Origin: an uncultured Prevotella sp.
GTDB taxonomy: Bacteria; Bacteroidota; Bacteroidia; Bacteroidales; Bacteroidaceae
DNA length: 32,970 nt
Direction of reading: 5' to 3'
NCBI GenBank assembly: GCA_946409435.1
Contig: CAMJWJ010000016.1
Span: 1 to 32,970 of the forward strand
The notes under the pieces are model-generated. The model did no database searches, had not been told where the DNA came from, and saw nothing but the letters and a program-made list of their open reading frames with translations. Positions 25,524 to 32,970 of the stretch are shown here, piece after piece (position 1 is the stretch's first letter; each line of letters opens with the position of its first letter). The position numbers and the translations under genes were made by a program.

Positions 25524-26468
25524 ATGGAAAAGCATGATTTTGTAACAATTGCCAACCTCACCAAGGAGAAAATCCTGTACATGATCGAGATGGCCGAAGA
25601 GTTTGAGAAGCACCCCAACCGCGAACTGCTGAAGGGCAAAGTGGTAGCCACCCTGTTCTTTGAACCCTCCACGCGCACCCGCCTGTCCTTCGAGACGGCC
25701 GCCAACCGCCTCGGTGCCCGCGTCATCGGTTTTGCCGACCCCAAGATTACCAGCGGCACCAAGGGCGAGACGCTGAAAGACACCATCCTGATGGTCTCCA
25801 ACTATGCCGACGTCATCGTCATGCGACACTACATCGAGGGAGCCGCACAGTATGCCTCCGAGGTAGCCCCCGTGCCTATCGTCAATGCCGGCGACGGTGC
25901 CCACCAGCACCCCTCGCAATGCATGCTCGACCTATACTCCATCTACAAGACGCAGGGCACCCTCGACAACCTCAACATCTATCTCGTGGGCGACCTGAAG
26001 TACGGACGTACCGTCCACTCGCTCATCATGGCCATGCGCCACTTCAACCCCACCTTCCACTTCGTGGCCCCCAAGGAGCTCGCCATGCCGCAGGAGTACA
26101 AGCTCTACTGCAAGGAGCACCACATACAGTACCAGGAGCACACGGCGTTCAACGAGAAGGTCATCCAGGACGCCGACATCCTCTACATGACGCGTGTACA
26201 GAAGGAGCGGTTCTCCGACCTCATGGAGTACGAGCGCGTGAAGAACGTCTACATCCTCAACAACGACATGCTGCGGCTGGCCAAGCCCAACATGAAGATA
26301 CTCCACCCCCTGCCGCGCGTCAACGAGATAGCCTACGACGTGGACGACAACCCCCACGCCTACTACATCCAGCAGGCCGGCAACGGACTCTTTGCACGCG
26401 AGGCCATCTTCTGCGACGTCCTCGGCATCACCCTCGACGAGGTGCGCAACGACAAGACAATCATCTGA
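25524..26468 (+). CDS. pyrB: Aspartate carbamoyltransferase catalytic chain
   Basis: Joins carbamoyl phosphate and L-aspartate to give carbamoyl aspartate, the committed step of pyrimidine synthesis. 314 aa. Carbamoyl-phosphate loop [13 protein letters not shown] (STRTR at 49-53), [16 protein letters not shown], and the aspartate-binding HPLPRVNEI are all present. It is followed by pyrI, so the enzyme should be the allosteric PyrB6-PyrI6 type. pyrC, the next step, lies about 4.5 kb upstream in another unit. The stop is followed within a few bases by a 31-bp tandem repeat. Confidence 0.97.
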   Translation: MEKHDFVTIANLTKEKILYMIEMAEEFEKHPNRELLKGKVVATLFFEPSTRTRLSFETAANRLGARVIGFADPKITSGTKGETLKDTILMVSNYADVIVMRHYIEGAAQYASEVAPVPIVNAGDGAHQHPSQCMLDLYSIYKTQGTLDNLNIYLVGDLKYGRTVHSLIMAMRHFNPTFHFVAPKELAMPQEYKLYCKEHHIQYQEHTAFNEKVIQDADILYMTRVQKERFSDLMEYERVKNVYILNNDMLRLAKPNMKILHPLPRVNEIAYDVDDNPHAYYIQQAGNGLFAREAIFCDVLGITLDEVRNDKTII

Positions 26469-26471
26469 AAA

Positions 26472-26549
26472 AACGTGAAAAACGAGACATCGTGAACGTG
26501 ACAACGTGAAAAACGAGACATCGTGAACGTGACAACGTGACAACGTGAT
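26472..26549. repeat. 31-bp tandem repeat between pyrB and pyrI
   Basis: Full units at 26472-26502 and 26503-26533, then two partial 8-bp units (AACGTGAC, AACGTGAT) to 26549. It begins 4 bases after the pyrB stop and fills most of the pyrB-pyrI gap, which is unusually long for this gene pair. Confidence 0.9.
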
Positions 26550-26592
26550 AACGAAACAACAAAAAAGACAACGACATAACGCCCAAAACAAT

Positions 26593-27039
26593 ATGAACAA
26601 GAAAGAACGGCTCGTAGCCGCCATCGAGCACGGCACCGTCATCGACCACATACCCGCCAGCAAGACCTACCAGGTGGCCAGCCTGCTGGGCCTCTTCGAC
26701 CTGCAGACCCCCGTGACCATCGGCATCAACTACCCCTCGCAGAAGGTAGGCAACAAAGGCATCATCAAGGTCTCCGACAAGTTCTTCACCGACGACGAGA
26801 TTTCACGCCTCAGCGTCGTAGCACCGAAAGTCATACTCAGCATCATACGCGACTACGAGGTGGTAGAGAAGAAAACCGTCGACACGCCCGACGAAATCAT
26901 CGGCATCGTACGCTGCAACAACCCCAAGTGCATCACCAACAACGAACCCATGGCTACCCACTTCCACGTAGCCGACGGCGTGCTGACCTGCCACTACTGC
27001 GAGAAGGAGCAGGACATCAACAAGGTCGAGCTGGTGTGA
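26593..27039 (+). CDS. pyrI: Aspartate carbamoyltransferase regulatory chain
   Basis: Binds CTP or ATP and transmits allosteric control to PyrB. 148 aa, near the E. coli length of 153. The nucleotide-binding N-terminal domain includes GTVIDHIPA and the C-terminal zinc domain has C108, C113, C133 and C136 (CNNPKC and CHYC). The frame is open 48 bases upstream into repeat-derived DNA; ATG 26593 matches family starts. It follows pyrB by 124 bp. Confidence 0.96.
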   Translation: MNKKERLVAAIEHGTVIDHIPASKTYQVASLLGLFDLQTPVTIGINYPSQKVGNKGIIKVSDKFFTDDEISRLSVVAPKVILSIIRDYEVVEKKTVDTPDEIIGIVRCNNPKCITNNEPMATHFHVADGVLTCHYCEKEQDINKVELV

Positions 27040-27115
27040 CGAGACTGCCCCAAAAAAACAACAGATTACGGACCGTATGCCCCCCTTTTCGCGGCATGCC
27101 GTATTTGGCCGTTTT

Positions 27116-27262
27116 TACCCTGCTGGTAAGCAAAATTACTCTGCAGGTAGCCAACTATACGCTGAGGGTAAAACAAGCGCGCCACGGGGCTAAAAACAGG
27201 CGCTACAGGGTTTGCCCAAGGGCGCCACAGGATAACACAAGGCGCGCTTCAGGGTTCGCCCC
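27116..27262. repeat. Degenerate 21-bp repeat array (7 units)
   Basis: Units at 27116-27136, 27137-27157 and 27158-27178 carry TTACCCTGCTGGTAA-like cores. Four more at 27180-27262 read GCGC-(C/T)-ACAGGG-like and keep the 21-bp step. The first units match the repeat inside tilS. Read in one frame they give a 7-residue pattern (YPAGKQN, YSAGSQL, YAEGKTS) that soon hits a stop, with no start codon. Confidence 0.75.
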
Positions 27263-27280
27263 CACGCTCATGCCAAAAAC

Positions 27281-27557
27281 GTCACAATGTCCCAACGTCC
27301 CAACGTCACATTAAGGTACTTCCCGTTTTCTGAGTCTTTGCCCCCATCCCATAGAGGATGAAGGCAGCCTTAACCTATAAATATATAATAATTATAATTA
27401 TTATATATTTATTATTATATATATTATATTATATTATTATATATTAATATATATTAACACTTAATATTACCTATATTTTATAATCGGCCTACCTCCACCT
27501 GCTGCTGCACAATCGGAAGTACCTTAATGTGACGTTGGGACATTGGGACGTTGTGAC
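27281..27557. repeat. Inverted pair of the dispersed repeat around an AT-only core
   Basis: A 45-bp copy in minus orientation (27281-27325) and a 43-bp copy in plus orientation (27515-27557) flank a 189-bp spacer. Both match the units at 22911-23069 (AAGTACCTTAATGTGACGTT, then GGGAC iterations). The layout parallels the element at 14002-14341. Confidence 0.88.
27376..27457. repeat. 82-bp tract of A and T only with a 36-bp perfect palindrome
   Basis: There is no G or C from 27376 to 27457. Positions 27377-27394 and 27395-27412 are exact reverse complements without spacer; a smaller 16-bp AT palindrome lies near the right end. It has the same length as the tract at 14119-14200. Confidence 0.9.
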
Positions 27558-27613
27558 AAAACATACCGAAGACAAGAAACTTGAATAAAAAAAACAAAAA
27601 ATAGGAAATAAGC

Positions 27614-27644
27614 ATTGCCAATTCAGAAAAATTTAGTAACTTTG
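27614..27644 (+). promoter_or_regulatory. Promoter of glyA
   Basis: ATTG at 27614-27617 (one base from TTTG), a 19-bp spacer and TAacTTTG at 27637-27644. The start point would be near 27651, leaving a leader of about 68 bases. Confidence 0.8.
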
Positions 27645-27718
27645 TACCCTCATAAACCAAGGCCTCAGAAAGGCACGGTCAGAGAAGACTTTTATTCATC
27701 ATACAACAACACAAACAA

Positions 27719-28999
27719 ATGGAAAGAGACAACCAGATTTTTGAGCTGATCGAGCAGGAGCATCAGCGCCAGCTGAAAGGTATCGAACTTATTGCCAGCG
27801 AGAACTTCGTGAGCAACCAGGTGATGGAAGCTATGGGCAGCTACCTGACCAACAAATACGCCGAGGGCTACCCCGGACACCGCTACTACGGCGGATGCCA
27901 GGTGGTTGACAAGGTGGAGCAACTGGCCATCGACCGCGTATGCAAGCTCTTCGGCGCAGAGTATGCCAACGTACAGCCACACTCTGGCGCACAGGCTAAC
28001 GCCGCCGTGCTGCTGGCCGTGCTGAAACCTGGCGACACCTTCATGGGCATGAATCTCGACCACGGCGGACACCTCAGCCACGGCTCCCTGGTCAACACCA
28101 GCGGCATACTCTACAAGCCCGTGGGATACAACCTGAACAAGGAGACAGGCCGCGTAGACTACGACGAGATGGAGCGGCTGGCAATGGAGCACAAGCCGAA
28201 GCTCATCATCGGAGGCGGTTCGGCATACAGCCGCGAATGGGACTACAAGCGCATGCGAGAGATAGCCGACAAGGTGGGTGCCCTGCTGATGATCGACATG
28301 GCACACCCAGCCGGACTCATCGCCGCAGGACTGCTCGACAACCCCGTCAAGTACGCCCACATCGTCACCTCCACCACCCATAAGACGCTGCGCGGACCGC
28401 GCGGAGGCATCATCCTGATGGGCAAGGACTTCGAGAACCCCTGGGGACTGAAGACACCGAAGGGACAGGTGAAGATGATGTCGCAGCTGCTGAACAGCGC
28501 CGTCTTCCCCGGACAGCAGGGAGGCCCCCTGGAGCACGTCATCGCAGCCAAGGCTGTGGCATTCGGCGAGGCCCTGAAACCCGAGTTCAAAGAGTGGGCT
28601 TGCCAGGTGCAGAAGAACGCAAAGGTGCTGGCCGAGGAACTCATCAAGCGCGGATTCACCATCGTCAGCGGCGGCACCGACAACCACTCCATGCTCGTCG
28701 ACCTGCGCTCGAAATACCCCGAACTGACCGGTAAAGTGGCCGAAAACGCACTCGTAGCTGCCGACATCACGGTGAACAAGAACATGGTACCCTTCGACTC
28801 GCGCTCCGCATTCCAGACAAGCGGCATCCGACTGGGCACGCCTGCCATCACGACACGCGGTGCCAAGGAGGACCTGATGGTACAAATAGCCGCATGGATT
28901 GAGGAGGTGCTCAACAATCCCGAGGACGAAAAGGTGATTGCCAGCGTGCGCAGCCGCGTGAACGAGAGGATGAAGGACTATCCGCTCTTCGCCTACTAA
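27719..28999 (+). CDS. glyA: Serine hydroxymethyltransferase
   Basis: PLP enzyme that converts serine and tetrahydrofolate to glycine and 5,10-methylene-tetrahydrofolate, the main one-carbon source. 426 aa, normal for bacteria. Motifs: [14 protein letters not shown] (47-60), the HSGAQAN segment (88-94), [10 protein letters not shown] with the PLP-contact Asp, and [15 protein letters not shown] with the PLP lysine K222. It is a single gene with its own promoter and a downstream hairpin; the next gene faces it. Confidence 0.97.
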   Translation: MERDNQIFELIEQEHQRQLKGIELIASENFVSNQVMEAMGSYLTNKYAEGYPGHRYYGGCQVVDKVEQLAIDRVCKLFGAEYANVQPHSGAQANAAVLLAVLKPGDTFMGMNLDHGGHLSHGSLVNTSGILYKPVGYNLNKETGRVDYDEMERLAMEHKPKLIIGGGSAYSREWDYKRMREIADKVGALLMIDMAHPAGLIAAGLLDNPVKYAHIVTSTTHKTLRGPRGGIILMGKDFENPWGLKTPKGQVKMMSQLLNSAVFPGQQGGPLEHVIAAKAVAFGEALKPEFKEWACQVQKNAKVLAEELIKRGFTIVSGGTDNHSMLVDLRSKYPELTGKVAENALVAADITVNKNMVPFDSRSAFQTSGIRLGTPAITTRGAKEDLMVQIAAWIEEVLNNPEDEKVIASVRSRVNERMKDYPLFAY

Positions 29000-29052
29000 G
29001 CCCTGCCCCACTCCAACGCAAAAAGAAAAGATAGAGTCAGCGCACATAGCAC

Positions 29053-29120
29053 AGCCTGCAGTACTGGACTGCCCGCCCGAAAAAAACAACGGTGACTGCC
29101 AGTTGCTGCAGGCTTTTACA
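29053..29120 (+). terminator. Likely terminator after glyA
   Basis: AGCCTGCAG-TACTGG (29053-29067) pairs with CCAGTTG-CTGCAGGCT (29099-29114), a long stem with a small internal loop, followed by a short T run. The apical region is large and A-rich, so a structured RNA end is also possible. Confidence 0.6.
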
Positions 29121-29194
29121 TTGCCATAGCCCCCCAAAAAAAGAGTGAAAAAATTCCAAGAATTGGTAAATTGCCGTAACAGTTCCCAAATAGT

Positions 29195-32100
29195 CTATTC
29201 TGTTTTCGACTTGTAATACTGGCTGGGGGATACACCGTAGAACTTTTTGAAGAGGGCAGAGAAGGAGGTGGGGCTGGAAAATCCACAGGTATAGGTTACC
29301 TCCGAGACGTTCATCTTTCCGCAGGCCAGCAGTTCAGCGGCCTTCTTTAGGCGCACCTTACGGATGAAATCATGCGGTGTCTGCCCCGTTAGGTCTTTCA
29401 TCTTGCGGTTCAGATGGACACGGCTGAGACCTACTTCGCTGGCTATCAAGTCCATTGTCAGGCTGTCATCATCTAAATGGTCGTTGATGGCCTTCATGAT
29501 GTTGGCAAGGAGTTTCTCGTCGGGTGACTTGACGGACTTGGGTGGGGTCTTTCCTTCCAACTGGTCGGTGTGCTCGTACTTCAGGCGCAGGGTGCGCGTC
29601 CGCTGTATCAGGTTGACGATGGTCTGGCGGAGAATGTCCATATTGAATGGCTTGACGATGTAGGCGTCGGCACCCGTGGTGAGACCTCGCAGACGGTCCT
29701 CATCCATGCTCATAGCTGTCAGCATCACGACGGGCACGTGGCTGGTTGCGAGGTTCGAGCGCATACTCATGCAGAGCGTGTTGCCGTCCATGTCTGGCAT
29801 CATCACATCGCTGAGCACCAAGTCGGGCACACTGCGCATGATTTCCGCGAAAGCCTGTCGTCCGTCGGTGAAGGCTTTGATATCATAGTCGCTGCTTAGT
29901 TCCTGCACCAGATAGTCGCGTATTTCCTCATCGTCCTCGGCAATCACCAAGAGGGGGCGCTGACGATTGGGCGACTCGATGGGTTCTGCCGTCTCGTCAC
30001 TGTCCTCCACTTCAGCCAGTGTCAGTTGTTCTGCTGTTTCCACGTCGGGTTCGGTCGCCATCTCGTCAGCCTTGAGGTGTTCGCACCCCAAGGGCAGGGA
30101 GATGACAAACTCGCAGCCTTGCTCCAGATTGTGGGCGGAGATGGTTCCATAGTGCAACTCTACCAACGAACGGGCGAGGTCGAGACCGATACCTGTGCCT
30201 GTCTGCTGACCGCTCTGCTTGCTGTCCGACTGATAGAACCGTTCGAAGACCTGCTCAAGTTTGTCCTCGGGAATCTTCTCGCCGTTGTCGCTGATGGCGA
30301 TGGTGGCATTCTGCTGGTCGTGGCTGACGCGGATGGCAATCTCGCCACCCGTCGGCGTGAACTTGAAGGCATTCGACAGCACGTTCAGGATGACCTTGTC
30401 GAAGTAACGGCGGTCTATCCAGATGGGAAGCGTCTCAGAATCGTGGTCATAGAGAAAGTGGATTTGTCGGTTGCGGGCCTGATGCTCGAACAGCGCGTAG
30501 AGTTCCTGGATGAAGCCCACAAGGTCTGTTTCCCGCATGCGCATCTGCATCTGTCCCTTGTCAATCTTGCGCAAGTCCATCATCTGGTTGATGAGTCCCA
30601 GGATGCGCTCGGCATTGCGGCGCATGATTTCATAGATGCCCCGCTTCTGCGGGTCGCTCTCGCGCTTGATGAGCGACAGCAGCGGGGTGACGATGAGTGT
30701 CATGGGTGTTCGGATGTCGTGGCTGAAGTTCATGAAGAAGCGCAACTTCGCCTCGCTCAGTTTCTCGGCATGGATATGCTCCTGCAACTGCATCTGCTGG
30801 CGCACCCTGCCCCTGCGGTAGGCGATGTAGCGCCATACGACGAGAGTCAGCAGTGCGGCATAGAGCAGGTAGGCCCACCACGACCGATACCACGGGGCAT
30901 GCACCACAACCGTAAACGTGCGCTCGGCAGTCTCTGTGCCTTTGTAGGATGCCTTGACGCGGAAGCGGTAGGTGCCAGGGGCCAGACGCGAGAAGGTAAT
31001 CTCGTTTGTGCCCTGTTGCAGCGCCACAAACGGGTCGCCGTTGATGCTGTACAGATAGGTGATGCGTGCCGCGTCGTCGAAGGTCAGCGTGGAGAAGCGG
31101 ACAGCAAACGAGTTGTCGCCGTAGTCCAGTTCGAAGTGTTGGCTCTGGGTGACCAGCGTGTCGGTCACCTGGTAACTGCCCGACAGTGTGGTCTGATCGA
31201 CAGGCATACCATTGATGGTGAAGGCCGTCAGGTTGACGGTGGCGTTCCACTCACGATGGTCGATGTCGGCAGGGTTGAACCACGTGATGCCGCCCGTGCC
31301 GCAGAACAGCAGTCGTCCGTCTGTCATGGCCCACGATCCGCCCGTGGTGAAGTAGTTGGCTTGCAAACCGTCCTCCACATAGTAGTTCTGAAACCTATAG
31401 CCCTTGGGGTTCAGACAGGAGAGCCCCATGTCGGTGCCTATCCAGAGTTGGCCCAACTGGTCTTTCTCTATTGATGTGATGGTATTGCTGGGCAAACCCT
31501 GCTCCACGGTGTAATGGCCCAACTCGCGCTTGCGCAGGTCGTAGTGGAAAAGTCCCTCGGTGGTGCCTATCCAGAGTGCATTATTGTATTCACGGGTCAG
31601 ATAGACGTTGGCACCAGGCATCAGACACTTGCCGCCAAAAATGCCGTTCCACGTCAGGTTGTCAAGGTCCAGACAGTTCAGTCCGTTGTCGGCAGCCACA
31701 TAGAGCCGGTGGCCGTCGGGCGACACCGACAGCTGGGAGATGAAGTTGTGCGAGAGTCCTTTCCCTGTGGCATCCTCCGAGCGGAACTGTCTGACGGCAC
31801 CGTCCACGGCGAACATCAGCAGTCCGTGGCCCATCGTGCCTGCCCATCCCCGTCCTTCGCGGTCTTTGGCATAGTCGGTGATGCTGAGGAAATCGAACTG
31901 CGGCATTTTCATCGGGTGATACCGTGCGGTCTTCGGGTCGATCCATCCGCCGCCCTCACCATAGGAACCCAGCCAGATGCGCCCGTCATCGCCCTCGCCG
32001 ATGGTCAGCACGGTCGAGGGTACATCGTCGGCAAAGTGCCTGACGAGACGGCCTTCCTTGTCCAAGCAATAGACACCGTCCTTGTCGGTGCCGAGCCACG

Positions 32101-32970
32101 TATTGTCCCTGCTATCCACGAAGACGCAGCAGATATTGGAGGAGCCTATCACGTTCTTGGCTCCTGCCTTGTGACCCATATAGTGGAAACCCAACGAGGA
32201 GGGCGGCTGCTGGAATACGCCTTTCTCCGTCAGACCTAACCAGACGTTGTCGCTGCCGTCCTCAACGATGGCATACACCTTGCTCTTCGACAGTTCCACC
32301 TCGTGGCTGTAGTAGGGATTGGTGGTCAGTTCACCCGTCAGTGGGTTATACACACCGATGCCCCTGCCGTCGAAGCCAACGAGGATGTTGCCCGTATGGT
32401 CGGGATAGAGGACAGGGACAGGCGTATTGTACGTTTCCGCTATGTGGACGAACTGCTCACCCTGCTTGCGGAACAATCCCCGGTTGGCTGTGCCCACATA
32501 GACACAGCCTGTCAAATCGGTGCAGACGCTGTAGTACTTTGTGCCGTCCGCGTTGTTCATATATTGTTTGGCATGCTTGCCGTCATAGCTGTAAACACCG
32601 TTCTCTGCGGCGATCCACAGCCCGCCGGCATTGTCCTCGGTCATGCTGCGTATCTCACCAGCTCCCTGCAACTTGACGGGCATCTGACGGGCAGTCAGGT
32701 CCTTCACCAACAGCAGCCCGTCGGTCGAGGTGCCAGCCACCAGTTCACCATTCTTCCGCTCCAACAGGCAGTTCACGTTGCAGAAAATGGTCTCACCTTT
32801 CTCGTCCAATTTCGCTACATCACGAAATTGCACACCGTCGTAGGCCTGCAGACTGGCGTAGGAACCAAAGTAGAGCCTTCCGCTGGCGGTCTGTGCCATA
32901 CAAAGTACATGATTATTGCCCAGTCCTGCGGCATTCTTCTGTCCCCGCTTGAACGTCTGGAACTGGTAGC
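29195..32970 (-). CDS. Hybrid two-component system sensor/regulator (HTCS), 5' end cut by the window
   Basis: One-chain sensor and regulator, usually controlling a polysaccharide-use locus in Bacteroidota. Numbering from the internal Met at 32899: periplasmic beta-propeller repeats to about 560 (LWIGTTEGLF-, LWIGTDMGLS-type blades), a Y_Y_Y domain (about 600-665), a membrane helix (about 676-695), HisKA with the phosphorylated H727 in FSHDIRTPMT, HATPase (GTGIGLDLA), and a receiver with D1031 in LSDVMMPDMDG. An AraC-type HTH domain ends it (about 1130-1230). The frame stays open for 23 more codons to the window edge and still looks like propeller sequence (AAGLGNNHVLCMAQ), so the true start lies outside. 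The sugar sensed cannot be told from here, and no polysaccharide-use genes are in the window. Confidence 0.95.
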   Translation of the reverse strand, partial: YQFQTFKRGQKNAAGLGNNHVLCMAQTASGRLYFGSYASLQAYDGVQFRDVAKLDEKGETIFCNVNCLLERKNGELVAGTSTDGLLLVKDLTARQMPVKLQGAGEIRSMTEDNAGGLWIAAENGVYSYDGKHAKQYMNNADGTKYYSVCTDLTGCVYVGTANRGLFRKQGEQFVHIAETYNTPVPVLYPDHTGNILVGFDGRGIGVYNPLTGELTTNPYYSHEVELSKSKVYAIVEDGSDNVWLGLTEKGVFQQPPSSLGFHYMGHKAGAKNVIGSSNICCVFVDSRDNTWLGTDKDGVYCLDKEGRLVRHFADDVPSTVLTIGEGDDGRIWLGSYGEGGGWIDPKTARYHPMKMPQFDFLSITDYAKDREGRGWAGTMGHGLLMFAVDGAVRQFRSEDATGKGLSHNFISQLSVSPDGHRLYVAADNGLNCLDLDNLTWNGIFGGKCLMPGANVYLTREYNNALWIGTTEGLFHYDLRKRELGHYTVEQGLPSNTITSIEKDQLGQLWIGTDMGLSCLNPKGYRFQNYYVEDGLQANYFTTGGSWAMTDGRLLFCGTGGITWFNPADIDHREWNATVNLTAFTINGMPVDQTTLSGSYQVTDTLVTQSQHFELDYGDNSFAVRFSTLTFDDAARITYLYSINGDPFVALQQGTNEITFSRLAPGTYRFRVKASYKGTETAERTFTVVVHAPWYRSWWAYLLYAALLTLVVWRYIAYRRGRVRQQMQLQEHIHAEKLSEAKLRFFMNFSHDIRTPMTLIVTPLLSLIKRESDPQKRGIYEIMRRNAERILGLINQMMDLRKIDKGQMQMRMRETDLVGFIQELYALFEHQARNRQIHFLYDHDSETLPIWIDRRYFDKVILNVLSNAFKFTPTGGEIAIRVSHDQQNATIAISDNGEKIPEDKLEQVFERFYQSDSKQSGQQTGTGIGLDLARSLVELHYGTISAHNLEQGCEFVISLPLGCEHLKADEMATEPDVETAEQLTLAEVEDSDETAEPIESPNRQRPLLVIAEDDEEIRDYLVQELSSDYDIKAFTDGRQAFAEIMRSVPDLVLSDVMMPDMDGNTLCMSMRSNLATSHVPVVMLTAMSMDEDRLRGLTTGADAYIVKPFNMDILRQTIVNLIQRTRTLRLKYEHTDQLEGKTPPKSVKSPDEKLLANIMKAINDHLDDDSLTMDLIASEVGLSRVHLNRKMKDLTGQTPHDFIRKVRLKKAAELLACGKMNVSEVTYTCGFSSPTSFSALFKKFYGVSPSQYYKSKTE

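Larger units (their letters stand above)
27040..27718. other. Gene-free region between pyrI and glyA
   Basis: No gene. In order: an imperfect hairpin with a T5 tail (about 27070-27116) that could end pyrBI transcripts; seven degenerate 21-bp units; an inverted pair of 43-45-bp repeats around an 82-bp A/T-only tract; and the glyA promoter with a leader of about 68 bases in which I see no clear structure. Confidence 0.75.

Noticed and set aside
25415..25801. N-terminal extension of the PBP reading frame
   Set aside because: It would run through the divergent promoters and overlap pyrB; the membrane anchor begins right after Met at 25414.
27116..27200. Short heptapeptide-repeat frame (YPAGKQN...) between pyrI and glyA
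   Set aside because: It has no start codon, meets a stop after about 25 codons, and is better explained as a DNA repeat.

Overview
The window reads as a chromosomal segment of a Bacteroidota bacterium, most likely a Prevotella-type member of the Bacteroidales. Three things point there. Promoters have the Bacteroidota form, TTTG - about 19 bp - TAnnTTTG, and several fit exactly. There is a hybrid two-component regulator (sensor, kinase, receiver and AraC in one chain), and a DUF4369-type lipoprotein. Ribosome-binding sites are weak or absent. The assignment to Prevotella is inference from gene content and style; no rRNA is present.

Layout. 330-5063 (+): a SWIM/SNF2 helicase, a helical-repeat protein and an NhaC antiporter, apparently one operon. 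5286-8936 (-): a galactose-use operon, galM - sugar MFS transporter - galK. 9043-10359 (-): folC. 10419-13841 (-): ABC-F ATPase, grpE, dnaJ. 14356-17704 (-): DEDDy exonuclease, rlmI, tilS. 17899-18622 (+): a FtsB/DivIC-like division protein and a small membrane protein. 18785-22869 (+): lipoprotein, pyrC, metallophosphoesterase and PlsC-type acyltransferase, the first three joined by ATGA overlaps. 23084-25414 (-): a class A penicillin-binding protein. 25524-27039 (+): pyrB-pyrI. 27719-28999 (+): glyA. 29195 to the window end (-): the hybrid regulator, cut by the edge. Together these are mostly housekeeping: pyrimidine synthesis (pyrC, pyrB, pyrI), one-carbon metabolism (glyA, folC), cell envelope and division, translation (rlmI, tilS, ABC-F), protein folding, and galactose use.

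The genes are ordinary; the DNA between and at the ends of them is not. I found about a dozen short tandem arrays (units of 11 to 53 bp) in 33 kb. Many sit on or just after a stop codon, so gene ends or starts have been locally copied (nhaC, tilS/rlmI, pyrC, metallophosphoesterase, pyrB and others). A 21-bp repeat with a TTACC-GGTAA core occurs both between pyrI and glyA and, in frame, inside tilS.

Two further element types stand out. (1) Two intergenic elements (about 14002-14341 and 27281-27557) share an architecture: inverted repeat arms, a spacer of about 185 bp, and inside it an 82-bp tract without any G or C that holds a perfect palindrome of 40 or 36 bp. (2) Palindromes with differing stems but a conserved right flank place the -33 and -7 boxes of promoters before the helicase gene and in the exonuclease/ftsB divergent region. 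These are the best candidates for something undescribed. No phage, insertion sequence, CRISPR or tRNA/rRNA gene was recognised.
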